From Sporisorium sorghi (Eukaryota > Basidiomycota > Ustilaginomycetes > Ustilaginales > Ustilaginaceae): a DNA stretch of 64,000 nucleotides. Of this stretch, positions 16,411-26,700 are shown one piece after another; positions within the stretch are counted from its first letter, which is position 1, and each line of letters opens with the position of its first letter. The notes under the pieces were generated by a model. That model was not told the origin of the DNA, ran no database searches, and saw only the letters and a list, made by a program, of their open reading frames with translations. The stretch lies in NCBI GenBank assembly GCA_023212695.1, contig JALCCG010000023.1, positions 62,001 to 126,000 on the forward strand. The letters are read 5' to 3'. Position numbers and translations under genes: made by a program.

Positions 16411-17889
16411 ATGAGTAAATCGAAAAAGAAATGGCTTCTGCCGCTTACGCTTCTTTTGTCCGCATCCATGCTGCTGTCAGCATGTGGAGGCAATAAGGAA
16501 GAGAGTGCAGGAAATGGCGGGGGAACTGCCGAAAAACCGGTAGAGCTGATCTGGTACACGATCGGAACACCTCAAAAGGATGTTGACAAGGTTGAAGAGG
16601 AAATCAATAAATACACAACTGAGAAGATTGGTGTAACCGTTGACATGAAAATGATCGACTTCGGTGACTACAACCAGAAGATGCAGGTAATGGCAGCTTC
16701 CGGGGAACCGATGGACATCCTCTTCACAAGCTCATGGGCGTTCGACTATGTACAAAATGCACGTAAAGGCGCATTCATGGAATTGGATGCACTGATCGAA
16801 AGCCATGGACAAGGCATTAAAGACGCAATTGATCCGGCGTTCCTGGAAGGTTCCAAGGTAGACGGACACAATTACGCAATTCCGGCAAATAAAGAGCTTC
16901 CTGCTCAAGAAGCATGGCGCTTTAATAAAACGCTGCTTGATAAATACAATCTCGATATTTCAGGCGTGAAATCGATGGAAAGCCTGGAGCCGCTGCTCAA
17001 AACGATTAAGGAAAATGAACCAAACGTTGTTCCATTGGCCGTAAGCAAGGATTTCGGCCCGCTGCTTCCGTTTGATTACATCATCGAAAAGATGCCAATG
17101 GCTGTATACCTGGATGACAAGGAAGAATTAAAAGTTGTGAACTTCCTCGAAATGCCAGAAACGATGGACATGCTCAAATTGATGAACAAGTATTACAAAG
17201 CGGGATATATCTCCCCAGAAGCAGCTACAACAACTTCGACGCAAGACCTGATGACATCCGGCAACTGGTTTGCGGATCGTGCGGCAACACAGCCGTTCGC
17301 AGACAATCTGTGGAGCCAAAGCTATGGCTATCCGGTCGTATCTACGCCGGCTGGCGATGCCAACATCTTTAACTGGTCGGTTATGGGTTCCATGCAAGCG
17401 ATCTCCGCTAACTCGAAGTACCCTGAGAAAGCGATGGAATTCCTGAACTTGCTGAACACGGACGTATATCTTCGCAACCTGGTTGACTCCGGTATCGAAG
17501 ACGTGCATTACAAGAAGCTTAGCGAGAATGTAATGGAAAACTTGCCAGAATCGAAAAACTACGACATGCCTACCTTCGCACTTGGGAATGTTATGCTGAC
17601 GTACTTGAATCCTGAAGATCCCGAGAACAAATGGGAAGAGTTCAAGAAGTTTAACGAGTCCGGCAAGCCTGCTCCGCTGCTCGGTTTCAACTTCGATCCA
17701 ACCAAAGTATCCACAGAGCTCGCTGCAGTCAATAACGTAAAAGAAGAGTTCTGGGCACCGCTGATGACAGGTACCGTGAATCCGGAAGAGTTCCTGCCAA
17801 AAGCGAATGAAAAGCTGAAAGCTGCTGGTCTGGACAAGATCATGGCTGAAGCACAAAGCCAAATTGATGCTTGGAAAGCAAGCAAGTAA
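16411..17889 (+). CDS. Oligosaccharide-binding lipoprotein of a CUT1-type ABC importer (LplA-like)
   Basis: 492 residues. Lipoprotein signal with lipobox LSAC and acylated Cys25, then a Gly/Asn-rich linker and a large family 1 solute-binding fold (ELIWYTIGTPQKDVDKVEEEIN...; PMDILFTSSWAFDY). The C-terminal part (WAPLMTGTVNPEEFLPKANEKLKAAG) resembles the DUF3502 tail of Paenibacillus LplA-type proteins. The ATG at 16411 follows GGGAGG. The size fits oligosaccharide ligands. It is followed by two permeases but no ATPase; such systems use a shared MsmX-type ATPase coded elsewhere. Confidence 0.93.
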   Translation: MSKSKKKWLLPLTLLLSASMLLSACGGNKEESAGNGGGTAEKPVELIWYTIGTPQKDVDKVEEEINKYTTEKIGVTVDMKMIDFGDYNQKMQVMAASGEPMDILFTSSWAFDYVQNARKGAFMELDALIESHGQGIKDAIDPAFLEGSKVDGHNYAIPANKELPAQEAWRFNKTLLDKYNLDISGVKSMESLEPLLKTIKENEPNVVPLAVSKDFGPLLPFDYIIEKMPMAVYLDDKEELKVVNFLEMPETMDMLKLMNKYYKAGYISPEAATTTSTQDLMTSGNWFADRAATQPFADNLWSQSYGYPVVSTPAGDANIFNWSVMGSMQAISANSKYPEKAMEFLNLLNTDVYLRNLVDSGIEDVHYKKLSENVMENLPESKNYDMPTFALGNVMLTYLNPEDPENKWEEFKKFNESGKPAPLLGFNFDPTKVSTELAAVNNVKEEFWAPLMTGTVNPEEFLPKANEKLKAAGLDKIMAEAQSQIDAWKASK

Positions 17890-17954
17890 TAACAATGCAT
17901 GAAGCAGTCCGCATGTCCACTATGGGCAAAGATACCGCTTCAGCATGAACAAGG

Positions 17955-17984
17955 ACGGGGCGGCGGATGTTCACCGCCCTTCTT
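17955..17984 (+). terminator. Attenuating hairpin between binding-protein and permease genes
   Basis: GGGGCGGCGG pairs with CACCGCCCTT around ATGTT, followed by a short CTTTT. It lies inside the operon, a common way to make more binding protein than permease. Confidence 0.55.
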
Positions 17985-18019
17985 TTGTTCATTCATATAC
18001 TTCACGAGGAGGGGTAAGC

Positions 18020-18958
18020 GTGAGAGCAATCGGACAGTTTTTCAAAAATATTATGACGAATAAGGCCATGCTGTTCATGGTTTTACCGGGGACCCTATGG
18101 TTTCTCTTATTCTCATATTTGCCTATGTTCGGGACCATCATTGCATTTAAGGAATACCGCTTTAGCCGGGACGGCTTCTGGGCAAGCATCGTTAATAGTG
18201 AATGGGTAGGCTTCCAAAACTTTAAGTTCCTGTTCAGTACCAACGATGCTTACATCATTACCCGCAATACCGTGCTTTATAATTTTGTGTTTATTATTCT
18301 CGGTCTCGTTCTTTCCGTGGCACTGGCTATCGTATTGTCTGAAATCGTGAACAAGAAATTGGCGAAAATCTATCAAACCGGGATGTTCTTGCCGTATTTC
18401 TTATCTTGGGTTATTGTAGGTTATTTTGCTTTCAGTTTCCTGAGCATGGACAAGGGGATGCTGAATCAAATCCTGGGCTGGTTCGGGATGGAGCCGGTTC
18501 AGTGGTATTCCGAGGCCAAGTACTGGCCGATATTCCTGACGCTGATCAGCTTGTGGAAATCCGTAGGTTACAACAGCGTTGTCTATCTGGCAGCGATTAT
18601 GGGGATCGACAGATCCTTGTACGAGGCAGCAATGATTGACGGAGCGAACAAATGGCAGCAGATTAAAGCCATTACCCTTCCGATGCTGAAACCGCTGATG
18701 ACAATCTTAACTCTTCTTGCGATCGGTAAAATCTTCTACGCTGACTTTGGTCTGTTCTATCAAGTGCCAAGGGATTCGGGAACATTGTATTCTGTAACGA
18801 ATGTTATCGATACCTATGTATATCGTGGTCTGAAAACAACAGGCGAAATCGGAATGAGTACCGCTGCAGGACTGTACCAGTCGGTAGTCGGCTTTATCCT
18901 GGTTATGGTATCCAACTACATCGTGCGTAAATATGACAAGGATAACGCTTTGTTCTAA
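18020..18958 (+). CDS. ABC sugar importer permease 1 (LplB-like)
   Basis: 312 residues with six membrane helices. The start is GTG 18020, with GAGGAGGGG upstream; the longer frame from 17945 passes through the hairpin. The EAA loop (YEAAMIDGANKWQQIKAITLPML) is where the ATPase docks. The N-terminal part, PGTLWFLLFSYLPMFGTIIAFKEYRF, is typical of the LplB/YtcP-type group. It pairs with the permease after it. Confidence 0.93.
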   Translation: MRAIGQFFKNIMTNKAMLFMVLPGTLWFLLFSYLPMFGTIIAFKEYRFSRDGFWASIVNSEWVGFQNFKFLFSTNDAYIITRNTVLYNFVFIILGLVLSVALAIVLSEIVNKKLAKIYQTGMFLPYFLSWVIVGYFAFSFLSMDKGMLNQILGWFGMEPVQWYSEAKYWPIFLTLISLWKSVGYNSVVYLAAIMGIDRSLYEAAMIDGANKWQQIKAITLPMLKPLMTILTLLAIGKIFYADFGLFYQVPRDSGTLYSVTNVIDTYVYRGLKTTGEIGMSTAAGLYQSVVGFILVMVSNYIVRKYDKDNALF

Positions 18959-18990
18959 TCGATCAATCTACCAAGAAGGGGGTATGTGAT

Positions 18991-19908
18991 GTGTTCAAAT
19001 CGAAAAGCAAGATGAAAGATTTCCATGAGCTTTCATCCGGGTGGAATGTCGTATTCAACCTGATAGCCGGTATTTTCTCGTTCCTGTGTGTATTTCCGTT
19101 CTTATTCGTGATGATCATCTCATTTACAGATGAAGGTTCTCTGGCCCGCAACGGATATCAGATCTGGCCGGAAAAATGGAGCCTGGAGGCTTATAAATAT
19201 GTATTCCAAACCGGGGATACACTTCTTCGTTCGTACGGCGTTACGATTTTTGTGACGGTTGTAGGTACGCTGATCAGTTTGTTTATTATTTCGCTGTACG
19301 CTTATGCGGTCTCCCGCAAAGGGTTCAGATATCGTAATTTCTTCTCGTTCTTTGCATTTTTCACGATGCTGTTTAACGGCGGTTTGGTGCCGACTTATAT
19401 CGTAGCAACGCAACTGCTCGGCTTGAAGGATTCGATCTGGGCTCTGATCCTGCCACTGGCGGTTAATGCCTTCTATATTATGATTCTTCGAACCTTCTAC
19501 AGCACGAGTGTTCCGGATGCCATCATTGAATCCGGTAAAATCGACGGCGCGAGTGAATTTAAAATATTCTACAAGCTGGTATTGCCGCTTTCCCTGCCGG
19601 GTCTGGCAACCATCGGACTGTTTAGCACCCTCGGCTACTGGAACGACTGGTTTAATGCACTTCTCTATATTGATGATCCCAACCTGGTTCCACTGCAATC
19701 CATGCTGATGCGGATTGAGACCAGCATGCAGTTCATCCTGCAGAATTCCCAGAATTCATCCCTTAGCATGGCCGCTCTTCAGAGCATGCCGCAGGATACG
19801 TCACGGATGGCCATGGTCGTTCTGGCAACCGGGCCGATTATTCTGGCCTATCCTTTCTTCCAGCGCTATTTCATTCAAGGTCTGACCATCGGCGCGGTTA
19901 AAGAATAA
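18991..19908 (+). CDS. ABC sugar importer permease 2 (LplC-like)
   Basis: 305 residues, six helices, GTG start 18991 with AAGGGGG upstream. The EAA-loop sequence is IESGKIDGASEFKIFYKLVLPLSLPG. The C-terminal AMVVLATGPIILAYPFFQRYFIQGLTIGAVKE is characteristic of CUT1 inner-membrane subunits. The GH3 gene follows after 26 bases, so transport and hydrolysis genes share one transcript. Confidence 0.93.
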   Translation: MFKSKSKMKDFHELSSGWNVVFNLIAGIFSFLCVFPFLFVMIISFTDEGSLARNGYQIWPEKWSLEAYKYVFQTGDTLLRSYGVTIFVTVVGTLISLFIISLYAYAVSRKGFRYRNFFSFFAFFTMLFNGGLVPTYIVATQLLGLKDSIWALILPLAVNAFYIMILRTFYSTSVPDAIIESGKIDGASEFKIFYKLVLPLSLPGLATIGLFSTLGYWNDWFNALLYIDDPNLVPLQSMLMRIETSMQFILQNSQNSSLSMAALQSMPQDTSRMAMVVLATGPIILAYPFFQRYFIQGLTIGAVKE

Positions 19909-19934
19909 ATTCTTCATGTACCGGAGGGTATGAG

Positions 19935-22232
19935 ATGACTTATCAAGATTCCAGTAAACCCATTGCGGAAAGAGTGGAACATCTTCTTGGCCTTATGACA
20001 ACGAAGGAAAAGGTGGGCCAGTTGGTCCAGCCGTTCGGCTGGAAGACCTATGAGGTGAAGGAAGGCCGGATTACCTTAACGGATTCATTTAAAGAGCAAG
20101 TGAAAGATGGCGGCGTCGGCTCCCTGTACGGGACCCTTCGCGCCGATCCATGGACCGGTGTAACACTTGAAACCGGTCTTTCTCCACGTGAAGGAGCGGA
20201 AGCCGTTAATCAAATTCAGCGGTATGCAATCGAGAATTCCCGTCTCGGCATTCCGATCCTCATCGGGGAGGAATGCTCGCATGGTCATATGGCCATTGGC
20301 GGCACGGTGTTTCCGGTACCGCTCTCAATCGGAAGCACATGGAATGTGGAGTTATACCGGGATATGTGCCGCGCCGTTGCGCTTGAGACGCGCAGTCAGG
20401 GCGGTGCTGTGACCTATTCCCCGGTCTTGGACGTTGTACGCGATCCCAGATGGGGACGTACCGAGGAATGTTTTGGCGAAGACCCCTACCTGATCAGTGA
20501 ATATGCAGTCGCATCGGTTGAAGGCCTTCAAGGCGAGTCTTTGGACAGTCCGAGCAGTGTTGCAGCAACGCTGAAGCATTTCGTAGGTTATGGCAGCTCT
20601 GAAGGCGGAAGGAATGCGGGACCTGTGCACATGGGGACCCGTGAGTTGATGGAAGTGGATATGCTGCCGTTTCGGAAGGCCGTGGAAGCGGGAGCTGCCT
20701 CCATTATGCCGGCTTATAACGAGATCGATGGCGTGCCTTGCACCGTAAATACGGAGCTGTTAGGCGACATTCTCCGCAAGGAGTGGGGCTTTGACGGCAT
20801 GGTGATCACCGACTGTGGTGCCATCGACATGCTGGCCAGCGGCCATGATACGGCAGAAGACGGAATGGATGCCGCTGTTCAGGCTCTATCGGCCGGTATC
20901 GATATGGAGATGTCGGGTGAGATGTTTGGCAAATATCTGCAAACGGCAATCGAGCAAAACAAGCTGGAGGCCTCCGTTCTGGATGAAGCCGTTCGCCGCG
21001 TATTGACTTTGAAATTTAAACTCGGTTTATTTGAGAGTCCATATGTTGAACCACAGATCGCCGAGGAAGTGATCGGCAGCGAACAGCACGTAGAACTTGC
21101 CAGACAGCTTGCGGCAGAAGGCATCGTGCTGCTTAAGAATGAAGGAAAGGCCCTGCCGTTACCGAAGGACGGGGGCGTGATTGCTGTCATTGGACCTAAT
21201 GCCGATCAGGGATACAATCAGCTTGGGGACTATACATCACCACAGCCGCCAGCAAGCGTGGTCACGGTGCTGGATGGGGTTCGTGCCAAGCTGGGGGATG
21301 TTCCAGACCGTGTATTGTATGCTCCGGGCTGCCGTATTAAGGACGATTCCAGGGAGGGTTTTGAATTCGCATTAGCTTGTGCGGATCAGGCCGATACCGT
21401 GGTGTTGGTGCTGGGCGGCTCCAGCGCCCGCGATTTCGGCGAAGGAACGATCGATTTGCGCACAGGGGCTTCGAAGGTCACGGACGACGCTTTAAGCGAC
21501 ATGGACTGCGGCGAAGGCATCGACCGGATGACGCTGCAGTTATCCGGCGTTCAATTGGAAATAGCCCAAGAGATTCATAAGCTTGGCAAGCGGATGATCG
21601 TTGTGTATATCAACGGCCGGCCGATTGCGGAACCGTGGATCGACAACCATGCCGATGCCATTCTGGAAGCGTGGTACCCGGGTCAGGAGGGCGGACATGC
21701 GATTGCCGACATCCTGTTCGGGGATGTGAATCCGTCCGGGAAGCTAACCTTGTCAATCCCAAAAGATGTCGGACAGCTTCCGGTTTATTACAACGGCAAG
21801 CGGTCGCGCGGCAAGCGTTACCTCGAAGAAGATTCCCAGCCGCGTTATCCGTTTGGGTATGGGCTTAGTTACACCGAATTCAGTTATTCGGATATCCAGC
21901 TATCCTCGGATGTCATTGGAATCGGCGAAACGGCAGTTGTCACCGTCAACGTCACGAATAGCGGCACTCGGGAAGGATCCGAAGTTGTTCAGCTGTATGT
22001 GAGCGATGTGGCCAGCAAATACACAAGACCAGCCTGTGAACTGAAGGGTTTCCGCAAAATATCTCTGAAGGCTGGAGAAAAACGAAAGATTGAATTTACG
22101 ATAGGCGCCGAACAGCTTCAATATGTCGGTCAAGATTATAAGCAGGTTGTTGAACCAGGTCTGTTCCGAATCATGGTTGGCAGACATGTCAATGACACGC
22201 TGAGTGCGGATTTGACCGTGCAGGAGGGCTGA
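19935..22232 (+). CDS. Glycoside hydrolase family 3 (beta-glucosidase or beta-xylosidase)
   Basis: 765 residues without a signal peptide: cytoplasmic. The N-terminal barrel (30-370) has the substrate-binding RDPRWGRTEECFGEDPYL, KHFVGYG and the nucleophile Asp293 in MVITDCGAIDM. The second domain (about 390-600) and a fibronectin III-like end (650-745) complete the three-domain type. GEECSHG and the TVFPVPLSIGSTWN stretch are of the kind often found in bacterial beta-xylosidase/exo-glucosidase members. In an N-glycan setting, removing the beta-1,2-xylose of plant glycans would fit, but glucosides cannot be excluded. Confidence 0.9.
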   Translation: MTYQDSSKPIAERVEHLLGLMTTKEKVGQLVQPFGWKTYEVKEGRITLTDSFKEQVKDGGVGSLYGTLRADPWTGVTLETGLSPREGAEAVNQIQRYAIENSRLGIPILIGEECSHGHMAIGGTVFPVPLSIGSTWNVELYRDMCRAVALETRSQGGAVTYSPVLDVVRDPRWGRTEECFGEDPYLISEYAVASVEGLQGESLDSPSSVAATLKHFVGYGSSEGGRNAGPVHMGTRELMEVDMLPFRKAVEAGAASIMPAYNEIDGVPCTVNTELLGDILRKEWGFDGMVITDCGAIDMLASGHDTAEDGMDAAVQALSAGIDMEMSGEMFGKYLQTAIEQNKLEASVLDEAVRRVLTLKFKLGLFESPYVEPQIAEEVIGSEQHVELARQLAAEGIVLLKNEGKALPLPKDGGVIAVIGPNADQGYNQLGDYTSPQPPASVVTVLDGVRAKLGDVPDRVLYAPGCRIKDDSREGFEFALACADQADTVVLVLGGSSARDFGEGTIDLRTGASKVTDDALSDMDCGEGIDRMTLQLSGVQLEIAQEIHKLGKRMIVVYINGRPIAEPWIDNHADAILEAWYPGQEGGHAIADILFGDVNPSGKLTLSIPKDVGQLPVYYNGKRSRGKRYLEEDSQPRYPFGYGLSYTEFSYSDIQLSSDVIGIGETAVVTVNVTNSGTREGSEVVQLYVSDVASKYTRPACELKGFRKISLKAGEKRKIEFTIGAEQLQYVGQDYKQVVEPGLFRIMVGRHVNDTLSADLTVQEG

Positions 22233-22235
22233 TGG

Positions 22236-25200
22236 ATGGAACGCATTAGGCGATTTATACGCGAATTGTCGGAGCGCCAGTGGCTTGAGTCGAGAGAACT
22301 CAAGGGGTGGGATATTACGCGGACCACTTATATGGTTCCGGGCGTGTATGAAGACTCAGCCCCTTTTGCCGAAGGACATGACTTCAACAGATTTCCGAGC
22401 ACGCAGGGCACAACCTATTTCTTTCGAATGAGCCTTGAACTGCCCCCGCAGTGGGCAGATGGCGTGATAGGGCTTCTGTTTCAGTCCGGAGGCGAAGCTT
22501 TGCTGCGCGTTAACGGAGCTTCGTATCAGGGTTTGGACCGCAATCATACGTTTGTAACGCTTGATCCGAAGCGCACCGGCATGAACATGGAGCTGGAAAT
22601 CGAATTATACGATCCGATTCCGGAGCCCGTGGATCCGCTCAATCAGCAGGCTGTCATTCAGCCTCCGATTACCCGAGTACAGAGTCTGCTTGTCAACGTG
22701 AACGTGCCTGTTCAGAGTCTGATGTACACTGCAACTGTTATCAGGGATTCGGTTATACTGCTGCCGGACAACGATATGCGGCGCATCCGATTGATGGAGG
22801 CCTTATATCAGGCGATGGATCGTTTTGTAAGTCTGAATGAGGCATCGATCATCGCAGGTGAAATGGTGACCGCGATTGAGCAAGAGCTTGTGCAGCAGGT
22901 TACAGCCATTGGCGGCCATGCTGAAGGAACCGAGCACATGGTCGGACAGTCTCATATCGACATCGCCTGGCTGTGGCCGGTCCGGGAAACCGTTCGAAAA
23001 ACAAGCCGGACCTTCTCCACGGTGGACGCGCTGATGAATGAATACCCGGAATACAAATATGCGCAGAGCCAGCCCTTGCTGTATCAATTCCTGAAAGATC
23101 ATGATCCCGAGCTGTACGAGAGAGTGAGGGCTAGAATCATGGAGGGACGCTGGGAACTGGTCGGCGGGATGTGGGTCGAGCCGGATTTAAACATTCCGAG
23201 CGGAGAGTCCCTCATGCGCCAGATGCTCTATGGACAGCGCTTCTATCAGGAAGAGTTCGGTTTGACATCACATATTGAATGGCTCCCGGATACGTTCGGA
23301 TATTGTGCATCACTGCCCCAGATATTGAAGCATGGCGGCATTCGTTATTTCATGACAACAAAGCTCGGCTGGAATGATACGAATGTGTTCCCGTACGACT
23401 TATTCCACTGGGTAGGCATTGACGGAACACCGATGCTCTCCTATCTTAATCATGGCGTGAACGAGAACACACTGCCAAAAGATGTTCACGAGCATTGGCA
23501 GTCTTACCGGCAAAGACCCGTCCATCCGGAGCAGATGCTGCTCTATGGACACGGTGATGGCGGCGGGGGTGTGACTCGCGAGATGCTGGAATATATCAAT
23601 CGGGCTGAGCTGATGGTTGGGCAGCCTGCCAGCAAGTACAGCACGGCCGCCGAATTTTTCGAAGGGATTGACGCCGCTTCGCCAAAGCTGCCGAAATGGC
23701 GCGGGGATTTATATCTTGAGCTGCATCGAGGAACCTACACAACCCACGCACGGAACAAGCGCTTTAACCGCAAGGCGGAAATCTTGTACCGTGAAGCCGA
23801 GTTATGGAGCTCGGTTGCATTCCCGTCGATGGGCGGTGGGCAGAAGCAGGAAATCGTCAGCGAGCTGCATGAGGGCTGGAAGCTGATATTGCTTAATCAA
23901 TTCCATGATATTATTCCGGGCTCTGCCATTACGGAGTCTTATGTTACCTCTGAGAAGGAATATGCCGAGGTGTTCCGGAAGGGGAATCGCAGTCTCTCCC
24001 AAGGGCTGCAGGTATTGGCCGGTCAGGCCGATACAGAAGGGGGAGGTCTACCCTATGTCATCTTCAATGGACTTGGATGGGAAAGAAATGCGGTTATTTC
24101 GATTGAGGGCGGACCGGAGCTTGTTAGCCACGCTCCCTATGATTCCGATGGAGCGCTGCTGCAGTATGATGTTCGGACCTTAGAGAGCGGCGAAGCCTTT
24201 CAGGGCTTGAACGTTTATGTTCAAGGCATCCCCGCGTTTGGTTACAAAACGATTTGGCTTAGACCCTCGGCAGGAAACGAGGCAGCGGCGGAGAAGTGTT
24301 CTACTGGACTTTCGGATGGCTGGGAAACGGAGTTTTATAAGGTCCGCTTTAACGCGCAGGGCGAAATCGTGAGTCTGTGGGACAAAGATGCGGAGCGGGA
24401 AGTGATTAAGCCAGGGGAAGCCGCAAATCGCTTCCACTTCTTCCATGACCGTCCGACCCTGTGGGATGCATGGGATATCGATACTCGCTATGAGGAGCAA
24501 ATAGCCGATCAAGCGCAACTGATCGAGATGAGGCTGCTGATGGCGGGTGAAGTACAGGATGTGCTTCGTTTCCGTTGGCGCATCCATAACTCGGAGATCA
24601 CGCAAGATTTGATTTTTTATCATCATGACCGGCGGATCGACTTCAAGACCTTTGTCAGCTGGAACGAATCGCACAAGCTGCTGAAAGTCGGCTTCCCGAT
24701 CGCTGTTGTTGCCAATAAGGCAACGTATGAGATTCCGTTCGGTACTATTGAGAGACCGACCCATCGCAATACGAGCTGGGAGCAGGCGCAATATGAGGTC
24801 TGCGGACACCGCTTCGCCGATGTATCGGAGCATGGATACGGCGTCAGCCTCATCAATGACTGCAAGTACGGGTACGACATTCAGGACAGCACGATCCGGT
24901 TGTCCCTGCTGCGAGCGCCGAAATGGCCCGATGTTACAGCAGACCTGGGAGAGCATGAATTCACATATTCCCTGTATCCGCACGAAGGAGACTGGAGAAA
25001 TGCCGGCATCGTTCGTAAAGCTGCCGAGCTGAATCATGAACTGCCATGCGTGCGAACAAGTTCGAAGCAGGGCATTCAGCCCTCTGTTCATTCTTTGATC
25101 CCATTCGAGAGCCAGCATGTTGTGCTGGATACGGTTAAACCTGCAGAGGACGGAACCGGTTATATTCTGCGATTCTATGAATCCGCCGGGGGTAGAGACG

Positions 25201-25358
25201 AAGTGAAACTCACTTGGCCTTATCCTTGCGAAACGGTCCATCTGTCCAATGCAATTGAAGAGGAACTCGAAAGGCTGGATACAGCAGAAGGAAGGTTAAC
25301 CCTTCATTTCCTGCCGTATGAGATCAAGACCATCAAATTGACTACACAACATACCTAA
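22236..25358 (+). CDS. GH38 alpha-mannosidase, long form
   Basis: 1040 residues, no signal peptide, starting 3 bases after GH3. An N-terminal beta region (1-230) precedes the catalytic domain. The zinc-binding start is MVGQSHIDIAWLWPVRETVRKTSRTF (about 235-260), and the nucleophile is about Asp352 in WLPDTFGYCASLPQI. The long C-terminal beta-sandwich part follows. The length and IDIAWLWP signature match the cytoplasmic MAN2C1-like group, which trims alpha-mannose from free oligosaccharides. With GH125 and the second GH38 it forms a three-enzyme alpha-mannose set. Confidence 0.93.
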   Translation: MERIRRFIRELSERQWLESRELKGWDITRTTYMVPGVYEDSAPFAEGHDFNRFPSTQGTTYFFRMSLELPPQWADGVIGLLFQSGGEALLRVNGASYQGLDRNHTFVTLDPKRTGMNMELEIELYDPIPEPVDPLNQQAVIQPPITRVQSLLVNVNVPVQSLMYTATVIRDSVILLPDNDMRRIRLMEALYQAMDRFVSLNEASIIAGEMVTAIEQELVQQVTAIGGHAEGTEHMVGQSHIDIAWLWPVRETVRKTSRTFSTVDALMNEYPEYKYAQSQPLLYQFLKDHDPELYERVRARIMEGRWELVGGMWVEPDLNIPSGESLMRQMLYGQRFYQEEFGLTSHIEWLPDTFGYCASLPQILKHGGIRYFMTTKLGWNDTNVFPYDLFHWVGIDGTPMLSYLNHGVNENTLPKDVHEHWQSYRQRPVHPEQMLLYGHGDGGGGVTREMLEYINRAELMVGQPASKYSTAAEFFEGIDAASPKLPKWRGDLYLELHRGTYTTHARNKRFNRKAEILYREAELWSSVAFPSMGGGQKQEIVSELHEGWKLILLNQFHDIIPGSAITESYVTSEKEYAEVFRKGNRSLSQGLQVLAGQADTEGGGLPYVIFNGLGWERNAVISIEGGPELVSHAPYDSDGALLQYDVRTLESGEAFQGLNVYVQGIPAFGYKTIWLRPSAGNEAAAEKCSTGLSDGWETEFYKVRFNAQGEIVSLWDKDAEREVIKPGEAANRFHFFHDRPTLWDAWDIDTRYEEQIADQAQLIEMRLLMAGEVQDVLRFRWRIHNSEITQDLIFYHHDRRIDFKTFVSWNESHKLLKVGFPIAVVANKATYEIPFGTIERPTHRNTSWEQAQYEVCGHRFADVSEHGYGVSLINDCKYGYDIQDSTIRLSLLRAPKWPDVTADLGEHEFTYSLYPHEGDWRNAGIVRKAAELNHELPCVRTSSKQGIQPSVHSLIPFESQHVVLDTVKPAEDGTGYILRFYESAGGRDEVKLTWPYPCETVHLSNAIEEELERLDTAEGRLTLHFLPYEIKTIKLTTQHT

Positions 25359-25380
25359 TCAAAAGGAGCCAGAACAAATC

Positions 25381-26700
25381 ATGGAACAATTCAGACTCCC
25401 CAAAATACCAATGCCGGAGCTTGAGCTGCCGCAATCGATTCAGGCGGTTCTGCAAGAGGCCGAAGAAAAATTAGCACATCGTCCCAAGCTGCTGCAGCTG
25501 TTCAAGAACTGTTTTCCAAACACGCTGGAGACCACAACGAAGCTGATGGAGGACGGGACGACATTTGTCATTACCGGTGACATTCCGGCTATGTGGCTGC
25601 GTGATTCCGTAGAACAGGTGATTCATTACATTCCGTTTGCGAAGAATGATCCAGAGCTTCAGCGTATACTCAGCGGATTGATCAAGCGCCATTTCCAATA
25701 TATTCATATTGATCCTTATGCCAATGCCTTCAATGAATCGGCGAACGACTGGCACTGGAACACAACGGATGAAACCGAAATGTCGCCATGGGTCTGGGAG
25801 CGGAAGTTCGAGATCGACTCGCTCTGCTTCTCTGTCCGCCTGGCCTACCTGTACTGGAAGGAAACTGGCCTGACGGACGTATTTGATGCAAACTTCAAGT
25901 CAGCGATGATCAAAATCATCGAGCTGTTTAAAACCGAACAGCATCATTTCGAGAAATCACCTTACCATTTCACGCGGGACAACGGCATACCTACCGATTC
26001 CTTGCGCAACAACGGACTTGGCATGCCGGTTAACTATACGGGCATGATCTGGTCCGGCTTCCGTTCAAGCGATGATGCCTGCGATTTTCATTACAATATT
26101 CCAGGGAATATGTTCGCCGTTGTAGCCCTGCGTCAAATGCAGGAATTTGCGGAATGGGTATTCCGTGATATGAAACTGCTTGATGAGCTGAAGCGCCTTA
26201 CAGCCGATGTGGATCACGGGATTCAGTTATACGGTATTTACCGTCATCCGGAGTTTGGCCCGATTTACGCTTATGAGACTGATGGTTATGGGAATTACTG
26301 TCTGATGGACGATGCAGGCACGCCCGGTCTGATGTCTATTCCGTATCTGGGTTATGTGACTGCAGATGATCCGATCTATCAGAACACCAGACGATTTGCG
26401 CTGAGCAAAGAAAATCCTTTCTATTACGAGGGGGCAGTTGCCAAGGGAATTGGCAGTCCGCATACGCCGCCGGATTATATTTGGCATATGGCATTGTCCA
26501 TGCAGGGAATTACGGCGCAGACGGCAGAAGAGAAGCTGGAGATGATCGCGCTGCTGGAAGCGACCGATGCGGATACCGGCTTCATGCATGAGGGCTTCCA
26601 TGCCGATGATCCTAAAGTCTTTACTAGATCATGGTTTGCCTGGTCCAACAGCCTGTTCTCGCAATTGGTGTACCAGGCGATGAAAGCAGGGATTCTATGA
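25381..26700 (+). CDS. GH125 exo-alpha-1,6-mannosidase
   Basis: 439 residues, no signal peptide. The family signature GDIPAMWLRDSVEQV is at residues 66-80, followed by YANAFNESANDWHWNTTDETEMSP split over ~95-120, RDNGIPTDSLRNNGLG and GIGSPHTPPDYIWHMA. GH125 enzymes are metal-independent inverting exo-alpha-1,6-mannosidases, known from N-glycan use in Streptococcus and Clostridium. Alpha-1,6 mannose occurs in the N-glycan core and in yeast mannan backbone. The stop overlaps the next start codon (ATGA), so the genes are coupled. Confidence 0.94.
   Translation: MEQFRLPKIPMPELELPQSIQAVLQEAEEKLAHRPKLLQLFKNCFPNTLETTTKLMEDGTTFVITGDIPAMWLRDSVEQVIHYIPFAKNDPELQRILSGLIKRHFQYIHIDPYANAFNESANDWHWNTTDETEMSPWVWERKFEIDSLCFSVRLAYLYWKETGLTDVFDANFKSAMIKIIELFKTEQHHFEKSPYHFTRDNGIPTDSLRNNGLGMPVNYTGMIWSGFRSSDDACDFHYNIPGNMFAVVALRQMQEFAEWVFRDMKLLDELKRLTADVDHGIQLYGIYRHPEFGPIYAYETDGYGNYCLMDDAGTPGLMSIPYLGYVTADDPIYQNTRRFALSKENPFYYEGAVAKGIGSPHTPPDYIWHMALSMQGITAQTAEEKLEMIALLEATDADTGFMHEGFHADDPKVFTRSWFAWSNSLFSQLVYQAMKAGIL

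Noticed and set aside
24180..25241. Long minus-strand ORF of 353 codons inside the GH38 gene
   Set aside because: A shadow frame: the + strand protein has clear GH38 motifs and the minus frame has no ribosome site or domain.
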